Shown here piece after piece: positions 8,195 to 17,264 of a DNA stretch of 64,000 nucleotides; position 1 is the first letter of the stretch, and every line of letters begins with the position of its first letter. Under the pieces are notes generated by a model, which ran no database searches, was not told the DNA's origin, and was given only the letters and a program-made list of their open reading frames with translations. The DNA comes from Atlantibacter sp032062175 (GTDB taxonomy: Bacteria > Pseudomonadota > Gammaproteobacteria > Enterobacterales > Enterobacteriaceae). The translations under genes and the position numbers were made by a program. The stretch lies in the NCBI RefSeq assembly GCF_032062175.1, contig NZ_DAMBQK010000002.1:1-64000 (forward strand). Reading direction: 5' to 3'.

Positions 8195-10873
8195 TCAGGC
8201 AGACTTTTTAGCTTTTTTCTCAGCTTTCACTGGCGCCACAACGGCGTCTTTCTTCGCGACGTCGCCTTCACTGAATTCGCGACCGTAGAAAGTATCCATC
8301 AGAATCTGTTTCAGTTCGGAGATCAGCGGATAACGCGGGTTCGCGCCGGTGCACTGGTCATCGAAAGCATCTTCAGACAGTTTGTCTACGTGGGCCAGGA
8401 AGTCCGCTTCCTGCACGCCAGCTTCACGGATTGACTTCGGAATACCCAATTCAGCTTTGATGCTTTCCAGCCATGCCAGCAGTTTCTCGATTTTCGCAGC
8501 GGTGCGGTCGCCCGGCGCGCTCAGACCTAAATGGTCAGCGATTTCTGCATAGCGACGGCGCGCCTGCGGACGGTCGTACTGGCTGAATGCCGTCTGCTTG
8601 GTCGGGTTGTCGTTGGCGTTATAACGGATTACGTTGCAAATCAGCAGGGCGTTAGCGAGGCCGTGCGGAATATGGAACTGAGAACCCAGCTTATGCGCCA
8701 TAGAGTGGCAAACACCCAGGAAGGCGTTAGCAAATGCAATACCGGCAATGGTTGCTGCACTGTGTACACGCTCACGCGCTACCGGGTTTTTAGACCCTTC
8801 ATGGTAGGACGCCGGCAGGTTTTCTTTCAGCAGTTTCAGGGCTTGCAGCGCCTGGCCGTCAGAGAACTCGCTCGCCAGTACCGACACATAAGCTTCCAGG
8901 GCATGAGTCACCGCATCCAGGCCGCCGAAGGCGCACAGGGATTTCGGCATCTCCATCACCAGGTTAGCATCGACAATCGCCATATCCGGGGTCAGCGCGT
9001 AGTCTGCCAGCGGATATTTCTGACCGGTTGCATCATCGGTCACTACTGCGAACGGCGTGACTTCAGAACCGGTACCTGAAGTGGTGGTGACGGCGATCAT
9101 TTTCGCTTTCACGCCCATTTTCGGGAACTTGTAGATACGCTTACGGATGTCCATAAAGCGCAGCGCCAGTTCTTCGAAGTGGGTTTCCGGGTGCTCATAC
9201 ATAACCCACATGATTTTCGCAGCGTCCATCGGGGAACCGCCACCCAGCGCGATGATCACGTCAGGTTTGAAGGAGTTCGCCAGCTCTGCGCCTTTACGTA
9301 CCACAGACAGCGTTGGGTCAGCTTCAACTTCAAAGAATACTTCAACTTCAACGCCGGCAGCTTTCAGAACAGATGTGATCTGGTCAGCATAACCATTGTT
9401 GAACAGGAAGCGGTCGGTCACGATAAGCGCACGTTTGTGGCCGTCGGTAATCACTTCATCCAGCGCGATAGGCAGAGAGCCACGGCGGAAGTAGATAGAT
9501 TTCGGAAGTTTGTGCCACAACATGTTTTCTGCTCGCTTGGCCACGGTTTTCTTGTTGATCAGGTGCTTCGGACCCACGTTTTCAGAGATGGAGTTACCAC
9601 CCCAGGAACCACAACCCAGCGTCAGAGAAGGCGCCAGTTTGAAGTTGTACAGGTCACCGATACCACCCTGTGAAGCCGGGGTGTTGATCAGAATACGGGC
9701 AGTTTTCATCTTGTTGCCAAACAGGCGAACGCGTTCCGGCTGGTTATCCTGGTCGGTATACAAGCAAGAGGTGTGGCCGATACCGCCCATTTCTACCAGT
9801 TTTTCCGCCTTGATCACCGCGTCGTCGAAATCTTTCGCGCGGTACATTGCCAGGGTCGGAGACAGTTTTTCGTGGGCGAACGGTTCAGATTCGTCAACAA
9901 CAGTCACTTCGCCGATCAGAATTTTGGTATCTGCCGGTACGGTGAAGCCTGCCAGTTCAGCGATTTTGGTTGCTGGCTGGCCTACGATGGCGGCGTTCAG
10001 CGCGCCATTTTTCAGGATAATGTCCTGAACGGCTTTCAGTTCGCTGCCCTGCAACATATAGCCGCCGTGGGTGGCGAAACGCTCACGCACTGCGTCATAC
10101 ACGGAATCGACGACCACAACGGACTGCTCGGAAGCACAGATAACGCCGTTGTCGAAGGTTTTAGACATCAGAACGGAAGCCACAGCACGTTTGATATCGG
10201 CAGTTTCGTCGATCACAACCGGGGTGTTGCCCGCGCCTACGCCGATAGCAGGTTTACCGGAGCTGTACGCCGCTTTCACCATGCCTGGGCCGCCAGTCGC
10301 CAGGATCATATTGATATCCGGGTGATGCATCAGGGCGTTGGACAGTTCCACAGAAGGCTGATCGATCCAGCCGATAAGATCTTTCGGCGCGCCGGCAGCG
10401 ATAGCAGCCTGCAGCACGATATCTGCCGCTTTGTTGGTGGCATCTTTGGCACGCGGGTGCGGAGAGAAGATGATACCGTTGCGGGTTTTCAGGCTGATTA
10501 AAGACTTAAAGATTGCGGTAGAGGTTGGGTTAGTTGTCGGAACAATACCGCAAATAATACCAATGGGTTCAGCGATGGTAATGGTTCCGAAGGTGTCGTC
10601 TTCAGACAGCACACCGCAGGTTTTCTCATCTTTATAGGCGTTGTAGATATACTCAGAAGCGAAGTGGTTTTTAATCACTTTATCTTCTACGATACCCATT
10701 CCGGATTCGGCAACGGCCAGTTTCGCGAGGGGGATTCGAGCATCAGCGGCGGCCAGGGCGGCGGCGCGGAAGATCTTGTCTACTTGCTCTTGAGTGAAGT
10801 TGGCATATTCACGCTGGGCTTTTTTTACGCGCTCGACGAGGGCGTTAAGTTCAGCGACGTTGGTAACAGCCAT
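8195..10873 (-). CDS. adhE: Bifunctional acetaldehyde-CoA/alcohol dehydrogenase
   Basis: Reduces acetyl-CoA to acetaldehyde and then to ethanol, regenerating NAD+ in fermentation; it forms spirosome filaments. The 892-residue protein has an N-terminal aldehyde dehydrogenase domain with catalytic Cys246 (NGVICASEQ) and, after a linker near 450, an iron-dependent alcohol dehydrogenase domain with GGGSPMDAAK and a His-containing GLDAVTHALEAYVS metal site. The C-terminal tail is Lys/Ala-rich (VKAEKKAKKSA). Start ATG 10873 gives MAVTNVAELN as in E. coli and has AGGAGA just upstream; the frame stays open for 23 more codons upstream, which I regard as leader. Confidence 0.97.
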   Translation of the reverse strand: MAVTNVAELNALVERVKKAQREYANFTQEQVDKIFRAAALAAADARIPLAKLAVAESGMGIVEDKVIKNHFASEYIYNAYKDEKTCGVLSEDDTFGTITIAEPIGIICGIVPTTNPTSTAIFKSLISLKTRNGIIFSPHPRAKDATNKAADIVLQAAIAAGAPKDLIGWIDQPSVELSNALMHHPDINMILATGGPGMVKAAYSSGKPAIGVGAGNTPVVIDETADIKRAVASVLMSKTFDNGVICASEQSVVVVDSVYDAVRERFATHGGYMLQGSELKAVQDIILKNGALNAAIVGQPATKIAELAGFTVPADTKILIGEVTVVDESEPFAHEKLSPTLAMYRAKDFDDAVIKAEKLVEMGGIGHTSCLYTDQDNQPERVRLFGNKMKTARILINTPASQGGIGDLYNFKLAPSLTLGCGSWGGNSISENVGPKHLINKKTVAKRAENMLWHKLPKSIYFRRGSLPIALDEVITDGHKRALIVTDRFLFNNGYADQITSVLKAAGVEVEVFFEVEADPTLSVVRKGAELANSFKPDVIIALGGGSPMDAAKIMWVMYEHPETHFEELALRFMDIRKRIYKFPKMGVKAKMIAVTTTSGTGSEVTPFAVVTDDATGQKYPLADYALTPDMAIVDANLVMEMPKSLCAFGGLDAVTHALEAYVSVLASEFSDGQALQALKLLKENLPASYHEGSKNPVARERVHSAATIAGIAFANAFLGVCHSMAHKLGSQFHIPHGLANALLICNVIRYNANDNPTKQTAFSQYDRPQARRRYAEIADHLGLSAPGDRTAAKIEKLLAWLESIKAELGIPKSIREAGVQEADFLAHVDKLSEDAFDDQCTGANPRYPLISELKQILMDTFYGREFSEGDVAKKDAVVAPVKAEKKAKKSA

Positions 10874-11349
10874 AAATGCTCTCCTGATAATGTTAAACTC
10901 TTTTAGTAAATCAGCTGTTCGACACGTCAGTATAGTCAGCATGAAACAGCTTGGGTAAAGACAGTATGTAACGCCACGCTACTACTTATTATCTACTGAT
11001 TTACTAAAAGAGCCTTACCTGAAACACCACTAATATATGATGTTGTTATCAATTGGGGCGTAATCAAGAGTACCCACTTCTGAGTAGAAAATGTGTGATC
11101 TGGATCAATTATTCTCAATGCTGACACCTTTCAGCAGGGCTTTTTCGTGGAGAGTTGTTAACAAAATAATACTGATTACAACACGCAAATATTAAAGTTC
11201 CATGAATACAACACATGTATAACACAGATGAATAATTCCATCATTATGAAATTATTCAGATAAATGTGCTGTGAAAGAGCGTGACGGCAGTTGAGGTTTT
11301 CCATTACATTACGCAAGCCACAACTACCCCCTGAAATGCGGAGCTCCCC
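10874..11349. other. adhE-ychE divergent control region
   Basis: 476 bases between divergent genes. GTGAT-CTGG-ATCAA at 11095-11108 matches the FNR consensus TTGAT-N4-ATCAA at 9 of 10 positions and could contribute to anaerobic control of adhE. The E. coli adhE leader is long and has several regulators (Cra, Fis, NarL), so several promoters are expected. No reading frame of note. Confidence 0.5.
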
Positions 11350-11997
11350 GTGATGCAGTCGTTTTTTGATTTGCCGACCTATTTTAAATTTTTTATAGGA
11401 TTATTTGCGTTGGTCAACCCGGTGGGCATTATCCCGGTGTTTATTAGCATGACCAGCTATCAGACGGCGGCGGCGCGCAATAAAACCAATCTTACGGCAA
11501 ACCTGTCGGTGGCGATTATTTTATGGACTTCGCTGTTCCTCGGCGACGGTATTCTGCAAATATTCGGCATTTCTATTGATTCGTTTCGTATTGCGGGTGG
11601 CATCCTTGTGGTGACCATCGCCATGTCGATGATTAGCGGCAAGCTCGGCGAAGATAAGCAAAACAAGCAGGAAAAATCAGAAACCGCCATCCGTGAAAGC
11701 ATTGGCGTTGTGCCGCTTGCCCTGCCGTTAATGGCGGGACCGGGGGCGATCAGTTCGACTATCGTATGGGGCACCCGATTCCATTCCATTTCGCATCTGA
11801 TCGGTTTTTCGGTCGCCATTGCGCTGTTCGCTTTATGTTGTTGGGGCGTGTTTCGCCTGGCTCCCTGGCTGGTGAGGTTATTAGGGCAAACCGGTATTAA
11901 CGTCATTACTCGTATTATGGGATTACTGTTAATGGCGTTGGGTATCGAATTTATTGTCACCGGTATAAGAGCGCTTTTTCCCGGGCTGGTCTCCTGA
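11350..11997 (+). CDS. ychE: MarC-family inner membrane protein YchE
   Basis: A 215-residue multi-pass membrane protein of the MarC/UPF0056 family with about six hydrophobic segments, including NPVGIIPVF near residues 23-31 and PLALPLMAGPGAIS near 125-138. The latter is a family signature. The GTG at 11350 aligns with the E. coli start; an ATG follows directly at 11353 and could be used instead. Function unknown; MarC proteins were once linked to multiple antibiotic resistance but that was not upheld. It precedes oppA in the same direction but is separated by a terminator and a long leader. Confidence 0.88.
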   Translation: MMQSFFDLPTYFKFFIGLFALVNPVGIIPVFISMTSYQTAAARNKTNLTANLSVAIILWTSLFLGDGILQIFGISIDSFRIAGGILVVTIAMSMISGKLGEDKQNKQEKSETAIRESIGVVPLALPLMAGPGAISSTIVWGTRFHSISHLIGFSVAIALFALCCWGVFRLAPWLVRLLGQTGINVITRIMGLLLMALGIEFIVTGIRALFPGLVS

Positions 11998-12011
11998 ATC
12001 ACTTTCATTTG

Positions 12012-12041
12012 AAAAAAGGCGAAGCAGAGCTTCGCTTTTTT
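12012..12041 (+). terminator. Terminator after ychE
   Basis: GCGAAGC AGA GCTTCGC hairpin at 12019-12035 followed by a T-run, with an A-run before it, 14 bases after the ychE stop. Confidence 0.85.
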
Positions 12042-12677
12042 TGAAATTTTACTCGCATTATTGCAAAACCCTCCAATCATCTTCCCTTGCATAATAAAAA
12101 GTAATGGTTAATAAAAGCATTGCTTTTCAATGAATTAAAAATAGTTTTGATGGCTTCTGATTATTTCTTCTCCGCCTGAGCTGTTATTTCTCTCACAATC
12201 AACTCTGATACTTGCTGCAACATTATTGAAATGATATTAGTAATTTTGTGGCTATCGTAGCGTAATCTGCTAAAAAATAGTCAGTTGTTAAATTTATGCA
12301 AAATATCTGATATTGGTGTTCACGATACCGTAATTATTAGTATAAATATAGCAACTAATTGATTAAGAAAGATTTTTATGAGATTTTGTGTGGTTTTGCG
12401 CTCACCTGTCTTCCAGATTGCGCATTCCAAAAGAGAAACGCTTAACAAATTTGCAAATTATATTGGCGCGGGTGGAATGCATTTGGTACTTTCCGGCCAA
12501 AACATTCGCGGGCTCAGTATCTACAGAGTCAGGTCGCTGGGTAACAAATCCGCCGATAACGAAGAAGTAAAAAAAAACATCTGGCAGCGGCTATTCACTC
12601 CTGCGCTGTACAGAACTCCCTGAGGGAAAAACAGGCCGTAAAAAGGTCTTCATTATAACGAGTGGAGTAACAACACA
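12042..12677 (+). other. oppA upstream region and leader
   Basis: 636 bases without a recognised gene. The left two-thirds are very AT-rich. A candidate promoter is TTCACG (12319-12324), 16 bases, TATAAA (12341-12346), which would give an oppA leader of about 320 bases. The bases just before the oppA start (GGAGTAACAACACAATG) are rich in C and A, the type of site the GU-rich loop of the sRNA GcvB binds in E. coli and Salmonella oppA. An 81-codon frame at 12378-12623 inside the leader has no recognisable product. Confidence 0.5.
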
Positions 12678-14306
12678 ATGTCCATCATCACAACAAGAAG
12701 TCTGGTTGCAGCAGGTATTTTATCAGCGCTAATCGCAGGTTCGGCAATGGCTGCCGACGTGCCGGCGGGCGTTCAACTGGCAGAAAAGCAAACGCTGGTG
12801 CGTAATAACGGTTCGGAAGTGCAGTCGCTTGACCCGCATAAAATCGAGGGCGTGCCGGAGTCGAACGTTAACCGCGATCTGTTTGAAAACTTATTGATTA
12901 CCGGCCCGGATGGCCATCCAAAGGCTGGTGTAGCGGAATCCTGGGATAATAAAGATTTCAAAGTCTGGACGTTCCATCTGCGTAAAGACGCGAAATGGTC
13001 CAACGGCGACCCGGTTACCGCGCAGGACTTCGTGTACAGCTGGCAACGTCTGGCCGATCCGAAAACTGCCTCTCCTTATGAAAGTTATCTGCAATACGGC
13101 CACATCGCCAATATTGATGAGATCATCGCCGGTAAAAAACCTTCAACTGAGCTGGGCGTGAAGGCGATTGACGACAACACGCTGGAAGTCACCTTAAGCG
13201 AGCCGGTTCCCTATTTCTATAAGCTGCTGGTTCACTCATCCATGGCCCCGGTCCCTAAAGCCGTGGTAGAAAAATTTGGTGAAAAATGGACCCAGCCTGC
13301 CAATATCGTGTCTAACGGCGCGTATAAGTTAACCAATTGGGTAGTCAACGAAAAAATGGTGCTGGAGCGTAATACCCACTACTGGGATAACGCCAAAACC
13401 GTCATCGACCAGGTCACCTATCTGCCGATTTCTTCGGAAGTCACTGACGTAAACCGCTACCGCAGCGGCGAAATTGACATGACGTATAACAACATGCCAA
13501 TTGAACTGTTCCAGAAACTGAAAAAAGAGATCCCCAACGAAGTTCACGTCGACCCCTATCTGTGCACCTATTACTACGAAATCAACAACCAGAAAGCGCC
13601 GTTTAACGATCCGCGCGTTCGCGCCGCGCTGAAGCTGGGTCTCGACCGCGACATTATCGTTAATAAAGTGAAAAACCAGGGCGATTTGCCAGCCTTCGGC
13701 TATACCCCGCCTTATACCGATGGCGCGAACTTTACCAAGCCGGAGTGGTTTGGCTGGACGCAAGAGAAGCGTAACGAAGAAGCACGTAAACTGTTAGCCG
13801 AAGCGGGTTACACCAAAGATAAGCCGCTGACCTTCAACCTGCTGTACAACACCTCCGATCTGCATAAGAAACTGGCCATCGCCGTGTCGTCAATCTGGCA
13901 GAAAAACATTGGCGTCAACGTCAAGCTGGAAAACCAGGAGTGGAAAACCTTCCTGGATACCCGTCATCAGGGCAACTATGACGTAGCACGTGCTGGCTGG
14001 TGTGCGGATTACAACGAACCGACGTCGTTCCTGAATACCATGATGTCTACGAGTTCAAACAACACCGCGCATTATAAGAGCGATGCGTTTGACAAGATTA
14101 TGGATGAAGCGATTAAGGCCACCGACGAGGCGCAGCGTACCGAGTTTTATAACAAGGCTGAGCAACAGCTGGATAAAGATTCGGTCATTGCGCCGGTGTT
14201 CTATTACGTGAACGCCCGCCTGGTGAAACCCTGGGTCGGTGGTTATACCGGTAAAGACCCGCTCGATAATATCTATGTGAAAGATCTGTATATTATCAAA
14301 CATTAA
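12678..14306 (+). CDS. oppA: Periplasmic oligopeptide-binding protein OppA
   Basis: Binds peptides of about two to five residues in the periplasm and delivers them to OppBCDF; important in cell-wall peptide and nutrient uptake. The 542-residue precursor has a signal peptide ending SAMA|AD (cleavage after residue 25). The mature protein is a family 5 solute-binding protein, with VWTFHLRKDAKWSNGDPV, the peptide-enclosing NGAYKL segment and the conserved DPRVRAALKLGLDR helix. SD is GGAG nine bases before the ATG. It heads oppABCDF; the hairpin behind it should keep OppA in excess over the membrane components. Confidence 0.96.
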   Translation: MSIITTRSLVAAGILSALIAGSAMAADVPAGVQLAEKQTLVRNNGSEVQSLDPHKIEGVPESNVNRDLFENLLITGPDGHPKAGVAESWDNKDFKVWTFHLRKDAKWSNGDPVTAQDFVYSWQRLADPKTASPYESYLQYGHIANIDEIIAGKKPSTELGVKAIDDNTLEVTLSEPVPYFYKLLVHSSMAPVPKAVVEKFGEKWTQPANIVSNGAYKLTNWVVNEKMVLERNTHYWDNAKTVIDQVTYLPISSEVTDVNRYRSGEIDMTYNNMPIELFQKLKKEIPNEVHVDPYLCTYYYEINNQKAPFNDPRVRAALKLGLDRDIIVNKVKNQGDLPAFGYTPPYTDGANFTKPEWFGWTQEKRNEEARKLLAEAGYTKDKPLTFNLLYNTSDLHKKLAIAVSSIWQKNIGVNVKLENQEWKTFLDTRHQGNYDVARAGWCADYNEPTSFLNTMMSTSSNNTAHYKSDAFDKIMDEAIKATDEAQRTEFYNKAEQQLDKDSVIAPVFYYVNARLVKPWVGGYTGKDPLDNIYVKDLYIIKH

Positions 14307-14315
14307 TGGCAATGC

Positions 14316-14375
14316 GTGGGGCAGGGACGGACGTTGTTTTTGAATAAACGGTTTTCCTTGCCCCACTGTGTCTGT
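14316..14375 (+). terminator. oppA-oppB intercistronic attenuating hairpin
   Basis: GTGGGGCAGGG at 14316-14326 pairs with CCTTGCCCCAC at 14356-14366 (one G-U pair), and a short T-run follows at 14371-14375. The loop is long (29 bases). Such a partial terminator or 3'-end stabiliser fits the need for more OppA than OppBCDF. Confidence 0.55.
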
Positions 14376-14416
14376 TTTTAGCGCACTACAAAGGCACACG
14401 CCAGAAGGTACGGGCA

Positions 14417-15337
14417 ATGTTAAAATTCATTCTACGTCGTTGTCTGGAAGCGATTCCGACGCTATTTATTCTTATTACGATTTCCTTTTTTATGATGCGT
14501 CTCGCGCCGGGGAGTCCGTTTACCGGCGAGCGCACCCTCCCGCCAGAGGTCATGGCGAATATTGAAGCAAAATACCATCTGAACGATCCCATCCTGACCC
14601 AGTACTTCAGTTATCTGAAGCAACTGGCGCACGGGGATTTCGGCCCATCGTTTAAATATAAAGATTATTCGGTTAACGACCTGGTCGCGACGTCGTTTCC
14701 GGTGTCCGCCAAACTGGGCGCAGCCGCATTTTTCCTGGCGGTGTTTTTAGGCGTCAGCGCGGGGGTGATTGCGGCGCTGAAGCAAAACACCCGATGGGAT
14801 TATACGGTGATGGGCTTCGCCATGACCGGGGTAGTGATACCCAGCTTTGTGGTGGCACCATTGCTGGTCTTGATCTTCGCCATTACGCTGAAGTGGCTGC
14901 CGGGCGGCGGCTGGAACGGCGGGGCGCTGAAATTTATGATCCTGCCGATGGTGGCGCTGTCGCTGGCCTACATCGCCAGCATTGCGCGTATCACCCGGGG
15001 TTCGATGATTGAAGTCCTGCACTCTAACTTTATTCGTACCGCCCGGGCCAAAGGCCTGCCGATGCGCCGCATCGTGCTGCGTCACGCCCTGAAGCCCGCC
15101 TTGTTGCCGGTGCTCTCCTATATGGGGCCCGCGTTTGTAGGGATCATTACCGGTTCGATGGTTATTGAAACGATTTATGGCCTGCCGGGTATCGGCCAAC
15201 TGTTCGTTAATGGCGCACTGAACCGCGATTACTCGCTGGTGCTGAGCCTGACCATTCTGGTAGGCGCGCTGACGATCCTGTTCAATGCCGTGGTTGATGT
15301 GCTGTACGCCGTCATCGACCCGAAAATCCGTTATTAA
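14417..15337 (+). CDS. oppB: Oligopeptide ABC transporter permease OppB
   Basis: One of two inner-membrane permeases of the oligopeptide importer. The 306-residue protein has an N-terminal membrane segment, a periplasmic loop (about 35-100) and the cytoplasmic-coupling EAA-type motif in RTARAKGLPMRRIVLRHALK near residues 205-228, which docks on the ATPases. The GSMVIETIYGLPGIGQLF stretch is a family signature. AAGG lies upstream of the ATG. It follows oppA by 110 bases and precedes oppC by 14. Confidence 0.96.
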   Translation: MLKFILRRCLEAIPTLFILITISFFMMRLAPGSPFTGERTLPPEVMANIEAKYHLNDPILTQYFSYLKQLAHGDFGPSFKYKDYSVNDLVATSFPVSAKLGAAAFFLAVFLGVSAGVIAALKQNTRWDYTVMGFAMTGVVIPSFVVAPLLVLIFAITLKWLPGGGWNGGALKFMILPMVALSLAYIASIARITRGSMIEVLHSNFIRTARAKGLPMRRIVLRHALKPALLPVLSYMGPAFVGIITGSMVIETIYGLPGIGQLFVNGALNRDYSLVLSLTILVGALTILFNAVVDVLYAVIDPKIRY

Positions 15338-15351
15338 CGCTGAGGTACGCC

Positions 15352-16260
15352 ATGATGTTGAGTAAGAAAAACAGCGAGGCGCTGGAAAACTTCAGTGAAA
15401 AGCTGGACGTGGAAGGCCGCAGCCTGTGGCAGGACGCGCGCCGTCGTTTTATGCATAACCGGGCGGCGCTGGCCAGCCTGGTGGTGCTGTTGTTGATTGC
15501 CCTGTTCGTCACCCTGGCACCGATGCTGTCGCAGTTTACCTACTTTGATACCGACTGGGGCATGATGTCGAGCGCACCGGATAGGGAGTCCGGCCACTAT
15601 TTCGGCACTGACTCATCGGGGCGCGATTTGCTGGTGCGCGTCGCTATCGGCGGGCGCATTTCGTTGATGGTAGGGATTGCCGCCGCGCTGGTGGCGGTGC
15701 TGTTGGGTACGCTTTACGGTTCGCTGTCGGGCTATCTCGGCGGGAAAGTCGACTCGGTGATGATGCGCTTGCTGGAAATACTTAACTCATTCCCGTTTAT
15801 GTTCTTCGTGATCCTGCTGGTGACCTTCTTTGGACAAAACATCCTGCTGATCTTCGTTGCTATCGGCATGGTGTCCTGGCTGGATATGGCGCGTATTGTG
15901 CGCGGCCAGACGTTAAGCCTGAAGCGCAAAGAATTCATTGAAGCTGCCCAGGTTGGCGGCGTCTCTACGGCAAATATCGTCGTTCGCCATATCGTGCCGA
16001 ACGTATTGGGCGTGGTGGTGGTGTATGCCTCACTGCTGGTGCCGAGCATGATCCTGTTTGAATCTTTTCTGAGCTTTCTCGGTTTAGGTACCCAGGAGCC
16101 GTTAAGCAGCTGGGGCGCATTGCTGAGCGATGGGGCGAACTCGATGGAAGTTTCTCCGTGGCTGCTGCTGTTCCCGGCCGGTTTTCTGGTGATTACTTTG
16201 TTCTGTTTTAACTTTATCGGCGATGGCCTGCGTGATGCCCTCGATCCGAAAGATCGCTAA
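15352..16260 (+). CDS. oppC: Oligopeptide ABC transporter permease OppC
   Basis: Second inner-membrane permease of the importer. The 302-residue protein has the N-terminal cytoplasmic arm and a first membrane segment (ALASLVVLLLIALFVTLAP), then YFGTDSSGRDLLVRV, a signature of Opp/DppC permeases, and the EAA motif FIEAAQVGGVSTANIVVRHIVPN for coupling to OppD/OppF. Same length as E. coli OppC with the same MMLSKKNSE beginning. It lies 11 bases before oppD. Confidence 0.96.
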   Translation: MMLSKKNSEALENFSEKLDVEGRSLWQDARRRFMHNRAALASLVVLLLIALFVTLAPMLSQFTYFDTDWGMMSSAPDRESGHYFGTDSSGRDLLVRVAIGGRISLMVGIAAALVAVLLGTLYGSLSGYLGGKVDSVMMRLLEILNSFPFMFFVILLVTFFGQNILLIFVAIGMVSWLDMARIVRGQTLSLKRKEFIEAAQVGGVSTANIVVRHIVPNVLGVVVVYASLLVPSMILFESFLSFLGLGTQEPLSSWGALLSDGANSMEVSPWLLLFPAGFLVITLFCFNFIGDGLRDALDPKDR

Positions 16261-16271
16261 GGAGCGCCCTG

Positions 16272-17264
16272 ATGAGCACCCATGAACAGGCTATGAGCCA
16301 GGCGCTGTTAGACGTTAAAGATTTACGTGTGACGTTCAGCACCCCGGACGGTGACGTAACGGCGGTCAACGATCTCAACTTCAGCCTCAACGCGGGCGAG
16401 ACGCTGGGCATTGTCGGTGAATCCGGCTCCGGTAAATCACAAACCGCGTTTGCGCTAATGGGCCTTTTAGCGGCCAATGGCCGTATCGGCGGTTCCGCTA
16501 CCTTTAACGGCAGAGAAATTCTGAACCTGCCGGAACGCGAGCTTAACCGCCTGCGCGCCGAGCAAATCTCGATGATTTTCCAGGATCCGATGACCTCGCT
16601 GAACCCCTATATGCGGGTAGGTGAGCAGTTGATGGAAGTGCTGATGCTGCATAAGGGCTTGGGCAAAGCGGAAGCGTTCGAAGAGTCGGTGCGCATGCTG
16701 GATGCGGTGAAAATGCCGGAATCCCGCAAGCGGATGCGCATGTTCCCGCACGAGTTTTCCGGCGGGATGCGCCAGCGCGTGATGATCGCGATGGCCTTGC
16801 TGTGCCGTCCAAAACTGCTGATTGCCGATGAGCCGACAACGGCGCTGGATGTCACGGTACAGGCGCAAATCATGACGCTGCTGAACGACCTGAAGCGCGA
16901 ATTTAACACCGCCATCATCATGATCACCCACGATCTCGGCGTGGTAGCGGGGATTTGCGACAAAGTGCTGGTGATGTACGCCGGGCGCACCATGGAATAT
17001 GGCCGCGCGCGCGATGTGTTCTACCAGCCAGCGCATCCGTACTCTATCGGTTTGATTAATGCGGTTCCGCGCCTTGATGCCGAAGGGGAGTCGCTGATGA
17101 CTATTCCCGGCAACCCGCCGAACCTGCTGCGTCTGCCGAAGGGTTGCCCGTTCCAGCCGCGCTGTCCGCATGCTATGGAGATTTGCAACACCATGCCGCC
17201 GTTGGAGCGATTTGCCGAAGGGCGTTTGCGCGCCTGCTTTAAACCGGTGGAGGAACTGGTATGA
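16272..17264 (+). CDS. oppD: Oligopeptide ABC transporter ATPase OppD
   Basis: One of two ATPases powering peptide import. The 330-residue protein has Walker A GESGSGKS (49-56), Q-loop MIFQDP, the ABC signature FSGGMRQR (from residue 160) and Walker B LLIADEP with Glu185. The C-terminal oligopeptide-transporter extension contains four conserved cysteines (CPFQPRCPHAMEIC and a later Cys), which in this family bind an iron-sulfur cluster. The N-terminus is several residues shorter than in E. coli (337). Its TGA overlaps the oppF ATG by four bases. Confidence 0.96.
   Translation: MSTHEQAMSQALLDVKDLRVTFSTPDGDVTAVNDLNFSLNAGETLGIVGESGSGKSQTAFALMGLLAANGRIGGSATFNGREILNLPERELNRLRAEQISMIFQDPMTSLNPYMRVGEQLMEVLMLHKGLGKAEAFEESVRMLDAVKMPESRKRMRMFPHEFSGGMRQRVMIAMALLCRPKLLIADEPTTALDVTVQAQIMTLLNDLKREFNTAIIMITHDLGVVAGICDKVLVMYAGRTMEYGRARDVFYQPAHPYSIGLINAVPRLDAEGESLMTIPGNPPNLLRLPKGCPFQPRCPHAMEICNTMPPLERFAEGRLRACFKPVEELV

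Noticed and set aside
8349..10906. Several long plus-strand open frames opposite adhE (up to 242 codons)
   Set aside because: They are antisense shadows of a highly biased, strongly expressed gene; they lack ribosome sites and recognisable content.
12378..12623. 81-codon frame in the oppA leader
   Set aside because: No family resemblance, overlapping alternative frame at 12388, and better explained as long untranslated leader.
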